This document shows positions 35,218 to 47,330 of a stretch of 64,000 nt of DNA, piece by piece. A program made the position numbers and the translations under genes. How positions within the stretch are numbered: the first letter of the stretch is position 1; every line of letters begins with the position of its first letter. Source of the stretch: Grifola frondosa (Eukaryota > Basidiomycota > Agaricomycetes > Polyporales > Grifolaceae). The notes below the pieces were generated by a model that saw nothing but the letters and a program-made list of their open reading frames with translations, searched no databases and was not told the DNA's origin. Location of the stretch: NCBI GenBank assembly GCA_001683735.1, contig LUGG01000022.1, forward strand, positions 558,001 to 622,000, written 5' to 3'.

Positions 35218-38200
35218 ATGCTTCAGGACAAGCTCGACAAGTCCACCATCTTGCAGGCCTTCCAGACAGAGGAGCTCAACAGAACTCGTCATTCTGAGTC
35301 CTTACCTTCATCTTCCACTGCCCTCCTTGCTTCAGCATCCACTGGCCCACGCTCCAAGTGCGAATTTTGTGACAGGGAAGGTCACACCCAGGCCCAGTGC
35401 TCCAAAGTCACTCGAGCAAAGGCCAAGGCCACTACTGAACCTCACAGCAAACAGTGCTCCAAAGATGCCAATAAGGCCCAGGAGTCGACGAACACTCCCT
35501 CAGAAGTCAAGGAGTTTGCTGGCAGTGCAAGTCTTCATTCTCTTGACCCATCTGATCCTCTCTCGCCTCTGCAGCTGATGCTGACATCGAATGGATTGCA
35601 GACACTGGGGCCACGTCTCATATGATGCCCCATCGCCACTGGCTTCAATTACACCCCCCTTCGCATTCCCATTCTCTAGCAGATGATCAAGTGGTTTATT
35701 CAGCTGGATTGGCTCGGTGGTCTTTGGGCCGGTCATGGGAGGCAGGGAGGTTCAGCCGTCAAGTTTAGCCATGTTCTTCATGTCCCTGCCTTAGAAACAA
35801 TCTCCTCTCTGTCCTATTCCTCACTCGTGATTTCTTCATCACCATTGGCAAGGAGGCATGGACTTCACACACTCGAACTGGAGCTTTTCTGTGCCCCTAT
35901 CAATGAGCACAACACTGCCTATCTTGCTGGCACCACTGTCCCTCTCACTGAATTTACTCGATATTGCCTCTTGATTTCTCTCTCTGGCATCGACACTTTG
36001 CCCACCATCATCTTGCAGGTGTCAAAAGCTTTCAATGATGGCCTAGTCACTGGTATGATTTGAAGTCGAATGCACTCCGATCCCATTTGTGAGCCATGTC
36101 TTTCGGGCAAGATGCATGCCAACCCATTTCCTCCTTCACAGAATGTCCTCGGAACGCGGATTTCTCATCCACTCTGATGTCCACAGGCCCTGTCCCGTGC
36201 GTACCCACTCCGGGTATCGCTATTGGGTCCTATTCGTCGAGATTATTCCCTGTTTCCCAGTGTTTACCTGCTGAAGTGAAGGATCAAGTGTTTGCTGCAT
36301 TCAAAGCCTATTATGCTTGGATCGAGATGCAAACCGGGCAGAAAGTCAAAGCGCTTCGTGATGACAAGGGTGGGGAGTACATTTCTAATGAGTTCAATGA
36401 CTTCTGCACTACCCACGGTATTGAGCGACAGCACTCGACAGCAATCGCCCTCAGCAGAACGGAGTTGCGGAGCGCACCAATCGCATTCTCAGCGAGGTGT
36501 TACTGCAATGCTCGGGAATCCACTTTACCTCTGCAGTTCTGGGGCGAAGCACTACTGTCTTATGTGCATGTCCTTAACCGTTCGTCATCCTCTGTCCTCC
36601 CTAATGCTACACCCTTCGAACTCTGGTACAAGCGCAAGCCCGATGTCTCTCACCTTCGCGTTTGGGGCTGTACTGCATATGTCCATGTGCAGAAGGACAA
36701 GCGCTCCGCACTGGCCCTCACATGCAGAAATGCATCTTCATTGGCTATCCGGAAGGTTACAAAGGCTGGAAGTTCTTCAATCCGACTACAAGGCAAGTAA
36801 TCATCTCTGAACGAGCAGAGTTTGATGAACGCTATTACCCCGGTTTGAAAAAGTCACTTCTGCTTCTTCAGATTCCGTCCCACCCTCCCCTTCTTCTGTC
36901 CTATCCTTCACATCGATGCTCCAGCCCCACTGCCTGTGCAAAATGCTCCTGCACACATTTCGGGGGAAATGCTGTTATTCAAAATGCACCCGCAGAAGCT
37001 CATGTCTTGCCACCTCCACCTGTCCCTCAAATCGAACCTGTTGTTGCCGATTTGCCTGTTCCGGGTCCACCTCCTGTTCCTCCACCTATGCCCGAGCCTG
37101 CACCTGCGCCTATGCCTCTTGAAGCCGAAAATCTCGCTCCGGATGTTGTGCCTGTGCCGGATGTCCCTCTTGCCCAAGCCGTACACCTCGAAATCGAAAA
37201 CCTCCTGGCCAGTGGTGGAAGCTCCCTTCACCCGCTCCCGCACCAGTCCCTGATCCTCTCCCTGATCCTCCACCTCAGCCTGCACCACATGCACCATACA
37301 TCGAAGAGGTCGAGGATGAAGATGACATTGCAGAAGCAGCTAATGCAGCTCACTTTGTCTCGGATTCGATCCTTTGAGTTATGCGGAAGCCATGCGGTCC
37401 GGATGCGGACAAGTGGCGTGAAGCTATGGAGGAGGAGATTCGAGCACATCACACCAATGGACATGGAAAGTCGTTGATCTCCCTTCGGGCAAGCCATGGC
37501 AGCAAGTTTTTCACCTCAACGCAAGGCTGATGGTTCTATCGAGGTTACAAGGCCCGTCTCTTGCAAAGGGCTTTTCCCAGCATCCAGGCTTCAGTACACC
37601 GAGATCTTTCCCCACCATTCGCATGGCCAGTATCCCCTCATTCTTGCTATGGCTGCCTCGAGGATCTTCACATGCGCTCCATCGACATATCCCATGCTTT
37701 CATCAATGGCGACCTCGACGAGGAGATCTACATGAAGTTGCCGGAAGGCTTTCCCCACAACCTTCATGCAGTTGCTTACTCTTGAAGTCACTTTATGGTC
37801 TCAAGCAGGGTGCTCGGATGTGGAACAAGAAGCTGCATGCTGTGCTCGAGAAGATGGGTTTCAAAGCATCAGATCTGACCCGGGTGTCTATGTCTATGAG
37901 CGAGGTGAAGTGCGCATCATTATGCCTATCTATGTCGATGATATCACTGCTGTTTCGCACTCCACCAAGGCCCTGGATGATGCAGTCGAGGAGCTGTCTC
38001 GTCTCTTCAAACTGCGCGATCTTGGCCCCACCTCATTCTTGCTCGGCATCGAGATCACCAGGGACCATCCGACGAAGCACACCATCGGACTCTCACAGCG
38101 ACTTTACATCCTCAACATTCTCGAGTGCTCCAGCATGGCTGATTGTAAACCTGTCTCCACCCATGGAACCCGGCTCATTCCTGTCCATTTTCCAAGCTCC

Positions 38201-38928
38201 ACAGACTCCTGACGACATCGCCTTCATGTGCACCGTTCCGTATGTCAATGTGGTTGGTGCTTTGATGTATCTGGCCACTTGCAGTCATCCAGACATTGCT
38301 TACACTGTCGACATCCTTGCTTGCTTCAATTCCAATCCCGGTTTTGCTCACTGGAAGGCTGTCAAGCACCTTCTGCATTACCTCAAAGGCACTGTCGACT
38401 TGAAGCTCACTTATACCCTGATCCTTCATCTGCTCACCCCTTCGTTGCTTACTGTGATGCAGACCATGGAGGCAACAAGGACAACAGATGCTCAACTGTG
38501 GCTATCTTGTCTGTGTCGGTACCGGTGCAATTAACTGGAGCAGCAAGCTGCAACCAATTGTCACTTTGTCAACTACGGAAGCTGAGTACATCGCTGCAGT
38601 TGAGGCCGGCAAAGACATAATCTGGATGTGCAACATTCTCTCCGAATTCGGAGATCCTGTCAGCACTGCATCACCTCTCTGCATCGACAACCAGTCTGCC
38701 TTGACAGTGTCAAAGAATCCGGAGCATCACGGACGCATGAAGCACTTGGATTTGCGCTACTTTTGGTTGCGTGATGTTGTTGAGGCCGGGACCATTGCTC
38801 CGAAATTCCTGCCCACAGAGCAGATGCCTGCTGATCTTCTCACCAAAGCTCTTCCACGAGTTAAGGTCGAGTTATTCAGGCAGATGATAGGCTTAGAGTA
38901 TTGGGATGAGGGGGGAGCTTTGACATAG
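35218..38928 (+). pseudogene. copia gag-pol remnant (right arm)
   Basis: Zinc knuckle near 35365 (C-E-F-C-D-R-E-G-H), integrase around 36260-36560, proline-rich linker at 36900-37310, reverse transcriptase from about 37390 to 38260 with Y-V-D-D near 37930, and RNase H ending at the stop at 38928. Frameshifts are too many for any complete domain before RNase H. Confidence 0.92.
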
Positions 38929-38951
38929 AGAGTTGTCTCATCAGGGGGGAG

Positions 38952-39190
38952 TCTTCATTCTTCAGCCACAGTTTCTGCCACTTTCCTATTTACTCCTGTT
39001 TACATTTTGCTCCTTAGCATCTCCAGAGTCCGTCCTCTGCTGTTCTCCTTAGCAGCTCAACACGGACTCCAGGTGCATAGTATATCCTCTTGATATCATG
39101 TACATAGCAGTAGCAGCTCAACATGGACTCCAGTGTCGTGTTCTATTGAGTGTGCTCCTGGCACCCCAGCATTCGCTTTTGGCTCTAATA
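38952..39190 (+). repeat. truncated 3' LTR, right end of palindrome
   Basis: Mirror image of 30110-30348, with the same missing first ~133 bp. It is followed at once by the end of the Helitron coding relic. Confidence 0.92.
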
Positions 39191-42100
39191 AACTCTGATT
39201 CGGGTTCCTCATTCTCAAATGGCTCAGATTTGGTCCATTTTAATGCTCCATGCATTGATTTAGGTACAAAGAGGGAACCTTTCCAGGCTCTGAACGAGTG
39301 GATAAGTGCATTTCTTGTGGAGCCTGTGACTTTAGCTGGAAGTTTCTTCAAGTATTGAAGTTTTGTGATCTCATCCAATAATTCAAGCTCACAGAATTCT
39401 TGTCTAAGACTACCAGTGATACCATCTGTCATTTTACACTCATCAAATGGCTGAACAATAATTGTTCCCTCATATGTTGATCCACGAGATAGACATGTAT
39501 AAATAGACTGATGAGATCTGCAAGCTCCTTTCCATTGGGCATCTTGCATCGTATTTTTTTAGTGCTGTGACTTATTGGAACATTTTCAGGCAGGCCTTCC
39601 AGTTGAATCGATGTTGGTGCAGCAGTTAGTTTTATAAATACAGTGTCTAACCCTAGCTTATCATTTGGCAATGGACGTGACTTCCATCCAACCCAGACAT
39701 AATGTTAATTTTCCAGCATGATTATCTGTACTATTATGAGACAGATTCCATAGACACTCCTGGAGAATAGGATCAATGACATTGGATGATCGTTTAGGGT
39801 CTACCTTCTTTTTTCTAGATTTTTTATCCTTCTCATCGTTATCTGTTCCCATTTATCTAGGGAATAGAATGTAGTCAGTGGTTGTGACGTCTCTCTTGCA
39901 AATCTAGCACATCCCATCTCATTGATTTGATCCCTGTGTGCATTCCATGCAGTAATAACTGACACATTTCTAAATTTGCGTTGATTCAGCTTGGGTTTAC
40001 CAGGTCCACGACCAGCTACTCGGGAACTGATATGCTTTATATCTGCCTTTGTGCAAGACTTATACCGAAGATTGTCCAATGTTGTACGTAATTTAGCATC
40101 ATTTGAATTTTGTGCTCGCTGTCTCATATTTTCTCTTAATATAACAACAGTTGTTACCTGATGCCAGAGTGCTTTACCAATAGAGGCTTCCTGTTGAGTA
40201 TAGCTACTAGTCGTATGTATCACACGTCCCACTTTGTGAGAGAAAAGAGTGTTGCTATTTACTGGAGGTGGAAGCTGTGCAAAGTCACCTGCAAATATCA
40301 TATTGATTCCACCAAATGGTTGACCTTCATTTTTGAGTGCTTTGCACATCTTCTCGCAAATAGTATATAAGCTATTACAATCAACCATTGATACCTCATC
40401 CAAGAATATATATTCAACATTCTGTAGTCTTTCTCTGACTGCAAGTAAAGTTGCTACAGATTCTGACCCATGTTGACGTAATCCTAATATGGAATGATAA
40501 GTTGATCCACCAATTAATGCAGCAGCAGAGCCTGTCGGTGCAAGACATATAAATCTATATCCCTCCTTACGCTCACCAAAGAAATGTATCAAGGCTTTGA
40601 TCACCTGAGATTTTCCTGTTCCAGCCATACCGCCTAGATACATTTTCAATTGTTCGCCACTTTGCTGAGATGCATGTTGGCCACAATTCTAAATGCACGT
40701 TCCTGAGCTTCATTCAGGCTGAACTTCTTGACTGTATTATCAATAAGAGCTTGGGCATGTTTGTCCTTAGCTTTGAAAGATTTGTCCAGATAAGATTGAT
40801 CAATAACTTCAACGGTGTTAACAAACTTATTTTCTGGAAGGCCTGTTTTTGGATTGACAGGATTCTTCTGGCTTGCTTGAGCTTCTCGTGCATTGAGAAT
40901 TTCTTGTCGTTTGTTTGCCAGCAAGGTCTTCCATTCAGTAGCTGATTTTTCCATCTCCATTTTGAAATTGATCTGGTACTAGATTAGACTCTGAGTCAGA
41001 ACCATCAATCATTGGATCCATCCATCCAGCACCTAACATTATGCGTTCAGCTTGTAGCATGTGACTTTGTCGAGTGAGCTCTGATTGACTGACATTAGTC
41101 CAAAGTTATCATTCAGAGTGTCCATTAACTCCCGTACATCAACTCATTACTTTCATTTAAATATTGAGTGTCAAAGTCATCAAGTAACTGATTATCTGCT
41201 TCAAAGGGAAGATCATTGTTTCCATTATTACGTTTACGCATGGCACAAAAATCATCTCTTGCATCATTGCATTCATATCGTATATGAAAGAATTTCATGA
41301 TTTCTAACTGACGATCATCAAATGTATGCTCTGTGAAAATATCATTCCATTGCAAATCTTTGTCAGGTTTTAGGTCATGACCAGTGCGCCATGGCTTAAA
41401 TAAAGCTAACATTGTCATACAATAATCTTCACGGTTGCCGTGTCCCGTCGGGGTAATGATCCTCCTACAAAGTTAGGCACAAAACTGTCTTCCTCTGTAA
41501 TAAAGAAACATGATGTGTCTGATATTGAGGATGATCACGAGTAAATGGTGCATACTTGGATTCATTTTTATTATGTGATTCAGCATTTGAGATATGTATA
41601 GCTTCTTTTGCACTTTTAGAAGTAAGTAGGAGTTCATCCTCACTCTCATCATCATAATTAGCTATTGTATCCACATCATTATACCATCAACACAGATTGA
41701 GAATAATTGATATCAAATGTAGGATTAATATCATAATTATCTTCAAAGTCATCGCATCCATCTTCAGCTATGTTAATATCACCATTGACAATTTTGTTCT
41801 TGGATATTCTCTGTTTATTGGCCCGTCTGATCCAATCATATAATGATATGTGATCATATTTCAAGGGTCGATAAATATAGTCTGATACCGCTGATAGTGC
41901 CACCACCTTGCCTTTAACATTACCTAGACAACTTTATCGGTGTTTGATCCGATGAAGGCTGTTCCCAAGCAGAGTTAACCTGATTAATATAACTTCTCCA
42001 AAAGCATATCGGAATTTATGACTTGTATAATGATCCTTATGTTTCATAAGTATAACGAGGCCATAGGTCCACCTATTTCAGAACTAGCTGTCAAACTGTT

Positions 42101-44957
42101 AACAATTTTGGTAATAAGTGACCTAGCCTTTTCCTTACTGCTCTGATCACCTGTCACAATGTCTGCATATCGATCAAATACTTTTTGGACAGCCTGAAAC
42201 ATGATGTGTGTCTTCAATGGGGTTTTGGTGATATAATCAGCAACATAAGCAATTACTGATTTGATGGCTGTGCCTGAAAGTAAGCTTGTGACATCAGTAT
42301 TACATCTTAAGAGATATGTCACTGTTGGGGTCACAGTATTAATCCATGCTCCCCCTTTTTCATATTAAGAGCACCTGTAGCAGGATCAACCGTAGTCTCC
42401 AAATATGTTTCCCTTGGAAATCTAGCTTTACAGTTACCCAGCTTATTGATACAACCTCTAGAATTGCCATCTTTATCACCATCCCATATTTTCGACATGA
42501 GTGACGGTTAGATAAATACATTAGCTCATCCACAATATTAGTGAATCGTTTCCACCAGCTATTGTAATTTCTCACAGTCATTACAATTTTGACAATCTTT
42601 ATTAGAACATTTTGGAGGTGGAGCATCAGGTAAAGACTCAGTAGGAGGATGTCGCTCAGGATTGGCTGCATTGGTCTCTTCAATTGTTGTCCTCACATCT
42701 TCCATTGTGCCATTCATAAATTCACCAATTTGTACACTCTCTAAATATTCCACCATATTTTCTGAAAATCAGAGTTTGGATCCATAATGCGATCACGAAT
42801 CTCTTGTGGAGTTAATCCACCATGAATCCATATTAACATGTGCATGTTGGTTCCACAGTGCCATAGTATCCAGCAGTATCACCATAAATACCTCGACGGT
42901 CCAATCCTACTCCTAGTACTGTGTCAGAAATAATTCTACCATCATTTTGAAAAATCTAGCCCCTGCTACTGGATTATTGGCTATAAGTCTGAATCGCTCA
43001 TCCTTACTTCTGAATTGTGGTTTAAATACCTCATCCTTGTCTGCAAAGTACAATGCAATTGGATGATTGTATCAGCAGGTGAGAAGTTATGAACCATGAA
43101 GGTGCTCCTAAATATGAAGTTAATGCCCAGATTTCATTACCATGTACTTCTTACTTGTCATAGAACCTTTGACACGATATGCCACATGATCCAGATCATT
43201 GATGATTTTAAAACATGCCTTCTCCTCTTCTGTCTCAGGTTTCACTGGTCCTTCTGATAGAGCTTCACTAGATCTGTCAAAGTATCATTATTCAAATGTA
43301 AAAGACGATCAGCAATATCTGTAAATTTGCTTCGCTCAGCTAAAAGATATCCTGCAGTGGTGGAATTTTTGATCTGTTCATGATTGAAGGCAACCAATGG
43401 AAACAATGGCTCTAGTTGAAAAGCTTGTCATGATACATTAGCAATTGTTGTTTGCGTCTCTCTTCAGAAACTCTCTTATAACCTGCATTATTCTCCAAGC
43501 CTCCCAAACCATAGGGAAAGAGCCAAGGAAACATTTGTGGATATAGTTGAGGATTATGTAAAGACTTTCAGGTACCTTTTCTTGGCCAATTCCCAAAACC
43601 TTTCCTTGTTTAAAATGTCAACTGCTCTTGCCCGAACTTCAGAAGGTCGCATTTTCATTAAATTAATCATGTTTTCTCCAGTTAGCCCATGAACAACAAA
43701 GGGACACTCTCATCAGCACCTTCCTCTGCATCATTATCATTCACTGCAGTGGCTTCAGGATCTTTGGTAGAATCGTATGACTGAGTATAATCAACCATTA
43801 CAGGTGGAACATCTTCAGGATAGGATGAGAGATTAGCATAAGAAATGTTAACATCGGCATAATCAACATGATTGAGTTTGAGCCATTCCAAAGCTTCAGC
43901 AACTTTATTACGTCTAACCAACATAGGAATACGTTTATAATCCTGTGATGTTGGCATGTTAGGACCCAAAAATAAAAATGCTAAAACTTCATCTAATTCT
44001 TCTCGGTTGGAGGTAACACCGAATAAATTTTAGGCATGGGATTGAATGACTAAAACATTGGCCTTCATTTAGACATACCAGAAACCTGAACCTTGACATG
44101 CAATGATTATGTTTGACCCGAGCAATAAGCATTTTCTCAGTCCATGTTAAATTTTGAAGCTGAGGTGGTACTTCTCCAATCCATAAACCATTTGCCAAAG
44201 CATCCGGTGGACAATTCCTTTTTCCATATGACTGTTACATTCAAAACATATGTCTTTACAGTTTGGCAAAAGTACTGGACCAGCTATTTCTTTGACAGGG
44301 TCATCCTCTGAATGGCTTCCAATCTTGTCATGGGTTGATCAGGTGTTAGAATAGCCATGTTGAATTTACAATCAGCCAGTTTTTTCATTTTTGAAGAGAG
44401 CTTAATCTTCCACAAATAGCACAGCCAGACTCAGCAAACTTATCAGGATTAATGTCTTGAACAAATCCTTCAATTGTAGAGTGTAGTAAACTAGACTCGG
44501 GAGTTTCCGGTGGAAACCTGAATTGAGTTTGATTATCTGAAATATGTTGCAAATGTGTTCTATGATGATGTAGTCGCTCAAGATTGCTTTTAACAGACTT
44601 GATCTTTCTAAATACGATACAAACTCTGGACATGTATCACATACATGCTGTAGTAAAACTTCTTGCCTTATTGCATTTTTCTGAGGTGTTCTGGAAGGAA
44701 CAGATAAACCGTGAGACTGACATAAGATTTTCAATGAATGACCTGGTAAACGTGTGGCCAGTACTGCCAAAGAAATATCTGTCATCACAGTATCTGCCTC
44801 TTTATTCATTTCAGATAACACAGATTTAGGACCATAAGTTATGAACTTATACGAGCATTATCAGTTAACAATGCTGTATCTTTACATAATGTGATTTCAT
44901 CTGAAGACCAAGTGCGAGATTTCTTTGCTGATGCAGCACGCCTACTTGTTGCATGTT
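39191..44957 (-). pseudogene. Helitron Rep/helicase transposase relic
   Basis: Rolling-circle transposase of fungal type, decayed. On the - strand the order is as follows. An N-terminal part from about 44957 contains R-R-A-A-S-A-K-K-S-R-T-W-S-S-D-E. Cysteine-containing Helitron N-domain pieces lie at 44820-43680. The Rep region is near 42860-42760 (M-H-M-L-I-W-I-H-G-G-L-T-P-Q-E-I). A linker follows at 42330-41130. A PIF1/RecD-type helicase occupies 40960-39840, with Walker A G-T-G-K-S at about 40615 and Walker B F-L-D-E-V-S near 40400. C-terminal helicase motifs continue to 39200. Frameshifts and stops occur throughout, including one between 40646 and 40649 just before the Walker A motif. The protein is cut off at 39191 by the palindrome's LTR. 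No terminal TC or CTRR end could be fixed. Confidence 0.92.
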
Positions 44958-45385
44958 AGAAAATGATTTAATATATACTTTAATAGGTTTGTGTGAGTAG
45001 TGAACTGTATACACCAATCTATCAAGTAAACATATGAATCCATGTTTTTGTTTATGTAAAACAACAAAATCATGTCGCCGATAAACTGACGATAAAAGGA
45101 AATTTTGACTTCCAGAATTAAATCTGACACTGACATGTAATAAGAAGCTATTGAATGTATTAAAGGTGAACATAATAATATAGATGTAGGCTGTATTACT
45201 ATAAGATACATTCTTGCATGATAAGTTTTATCATATGATTATTACAATCGGCTATGTCTATCACGTGACATAGACAATATTGAGTGATAACCTCATCCCT
45301 AGTGAAATACACTATTATCTCTGTTCTATGTATGAACGTCTTGGTTGCATCCATAATAATGGTGGTTTTTACTTTGCCTATATCA
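44958..45385. other. region before the Helitron coding relic
   Basis: On the - strand, 44865-45173 is open and overlaps the N-terminal end of the Helitron relic in another frame. Above 45173 no coding is recognised. It would be leader sequence of the Helitron if the element is oriented as its transposase suggests. Confidence 0.45.
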
Positions 45386-45710
45386 GGCATGGTCGCATAC
45401 TTGAGAGTAGCCATCTCTACTCTCCCACAGGGGCACGGTCGCATACTTGAGAGTAGCCGCTCTACTCTGCCTATATAGGCACGGTCACATACTTGAGAGT
45501 AGCCGTCTCTACTCTGCTCCATATGGGCACGGTCAATACTTGAGAGTAGCCGTCTCTACTCTGCCTATATCAGGCACGGTCGTACTTGAGAGTAGCCGTC
45601 TCTACTCTGCCACAAGGGCAGGTCGCATACTTGAGAGTAGCCGTCTCTACTCTACCCACAGGGGCAGGTCGCATACTTGAGAGTAGCCTCTCTACTCTAC
45701 CCACAAGGGG
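45386..45710 (+). repeat. minisatellite, about seven 46 bp units with internal hairpin
   Basis: Units follow GGCACGGTCGCATACTTGAG, then AGTAGCCGTCTCTACTCT, then a variable tail (CCTATATCA, CCCACAGGG or similar). The core AGAGTAG-CCGTCT-CTACTCT is a 7 bp inverted repeat and is the best-conserved part. The tail and the GGTCGCATAC part vary by small gaps. A worn eighth unit may follow to about 45745. Confidence 0.93.
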
Positions 45711-46709
45711 ACGGTTATATTTTCATAGTGGCCGCCTCCACATAATTTTTAAGTGATTCAATCGCCTGGTGTCTGTGAAAGATGTGTCATATTTAATGTC
45801 AAATTGCAAGACCATATGACTACACCAAAGCACAGAGTGGCAGGCCATAGATAGAACCAATAAATACGCATGTTGAGTTAATGATGTTGGAAGAGCAACT
45901 GTCAAAAGAAAGTGTAAAGGAAAACGACACCAAACTGGTCAATGGATCAAAAATCTTATTTAAGCTCCGCAACTCCGGATAACTCCGTCTTAATTCAATT
46001 GAAGAAATGTTAAAGAAAACCATATTTAATCTACATCTGCTATGGTAGGTAATCTAATAAAGTTATAGTACAGGATGTGAAATGCACCATGCATATCTAA
46101 ACCTGAATAGGACATAGCAATAAAGCCAGAGGGGATGTTAACTGAATCAGAAATTTTGAATAAAGAATCACCAGGAGATGAAATGACCATGGCATCTCCT
46201 TCATCCTCAACATCAACATGACCTCTATAAGATGCACCAGAGGTGTCTGAGCTTGTAAGAGGGAGTGTGACAGACATTCTATGATTTTAATTAGTTCAGG
46301 AAACATGATAGGAGTATAGGAGATAGCACTGACATGATCACAATATCAGATATGTCTCACAGTGTTTTGACAAGGCCAAAGATGACTCTTGGAAATCTGA
46401 AACATGAGATGAAGTCAAAAGGGGGAATAACTACAGTCTACAAGCTTACCAGTCAAGTAAATGGACAAGAAGAACAATAGACAGAGATTTTGAGCAATTG
46501 TGAGGGTCTATAGGGGTCAAGAACACCTGGTTTGGTCTAATTACAGGCTATAGAGATAGTAGATACATACCTTGGGCCCTATAGTCACTGAGTTCCAAGA
46601 CAGAAATCAAGGATTGCCAATGAAGATGCTTGGAAGTAAGTCGCAAATTTGCCGAACATTAAGCGCTGAATAGGCGCACTCGAGCACGCAGTGGAAGCTG
46701 GCAGCCACC
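45711..46709. other. unassigned region with two small - strand frames
   Basis: Frames 45820-46023 and 46026-46277 on the - strand sit nearly end to end. The second, beginning MSVTLPLTSSDTSGA, has a mixed composition like real protein, but I do not recognise it. 46300-46650 shows nothing recognisable. Confidence 0.4.
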
Positions 46710-46920
46710 GAGGATGACATAGATGCAGTCATCGACATATCGAAATGGATGTGTCGATGACCGCATCTACGTCATCAGGCTAGACCGGCCTATTCGAGCT
46801 CATCGGCTTTTGCCCCACACTCATCACAAAAACAATGCTCGTCGTTGTCGGTCGCTTTTTTTAATTGAAATAACATAACAAAGAATTTATATACTATAAC
46901 TGTCATAAATGAGCACTTTC
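46710..46920 (+). repeat. direct repeat A with hairpin
   Basis: Paired with 47128-47330 (same orientation, about 415 bp apart). Shared sequence includes the hairpin and the words CATCAGGCTAGACC, GAGCTCATCGG and TTTTGCCCCAC. Hairpin at 46728-46761: 10 bp stem GTCATCGACA/TGTCGATGAC around the 14 nt loop TATCGAAATGGATG. Confidence 0.85.
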
Positions 46921-47127
46921 AGACGAACCTAATACGAAGAGAATCTGTCAAGAATTGAGGGAGGAATGAAGGATAAAACATATGGTGGCTGAAACCAAAA
47001 CATACCAAAAGCGGTATGTTTTCCAAAACATATGACAAATCTAGTATAGACGGATGCCGATGCAGCCACCGGGCGACTCGGCGTATTAGGCGCCCGACCG
47101 CCACAGGGAACACATCGGTCCGCCCAG
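46921..47127. other. spacer between direct repeats
   Basis: Holds a reversed match (46943-47006) to AT-rich DNA at 27616-27674. No gene seen. Confidence 0.6.
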
Positions 47128-47330
47128 ACCAATGATGCAGCTCCGGTCGTCGACGTATCGAAATGGATGCGTCGACGACCGGATCTATGTCATCAGGCTA
47201 GACCAGCCTATTTGAGCTCATCGGGTTTTGCCCCACGCTCACCGTGAAAATGATGCTCGTTGTCGTCGGTAAGTACTTTTTTAAAGATAAAAATTGAAAC
47301 TAAATTAAGAACAATTATAGCACGCGTCGA
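47128..47330 (+). repeat. direct repeat B with hairpin
   Basis: Second copy. Hairpin at 47142-47183: 14 bp stem TCCGGTCGTCGACG/CGTCGACGACCGGA around the same loop, TATCGAAATGGATG. Both stem differences from copy A are paired changes. Confidence 0.85.

Larger units (their letters stand above)
30110..39190. repeat. giant imperfect palindrome made of two copia copies
   Basis: Left arm 30110-34149 (- strand copia) and right arm 35161-39190 (+ strand copia) are reverse complements over about 4.0 kb, with high identity by eye. They share many small deletions relative to the copy at 1-3327. The 1.0 kb centre (34150-35160) holds the gag start, primer-binding site and one complete LTR, present only once. 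Both outer ends finish with the same 239 bp partial LTR fused to the polypurine tract. No matching target duplication is seen at 30105-30109 and 39191-39195. Confidence 0.9.
35161..39190 (+). mobile_element. copia element, right arm of palindrome, 5'-truncated
   Basis: Begins inside gag, at the codons for M-L-D-D-E-L-K-S, and runs through zinc knuckle, integrase, reverse transcriptase and RNase H to a polypurine tract (about 38944-38951) and a 239 bp partial LTR (38952-39190). A 27 bp gap soon after the start (near 35190) and many single-base gaps separate it from the left arm. The frame is broken throughout; only the RNase H end (38488-38928) is intact. Confidence 0.93.

Noticed and set aside
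30110..39190. Palindrome as two independent insertions or pure assembly error
   Set aside because: The same LTR truncation and shared small deletions argue against independent insertions. Private differences between the arms argue against a simple fold-back artefact, although long-read proof is lacking.
45386..45710. Regular repeats resembling a CRISPR array
   Set aside because: Units are contiguous 46 bp tandem repeats with no unique spacers, and the DNA is eukaryotic with introns and retrotransposons.
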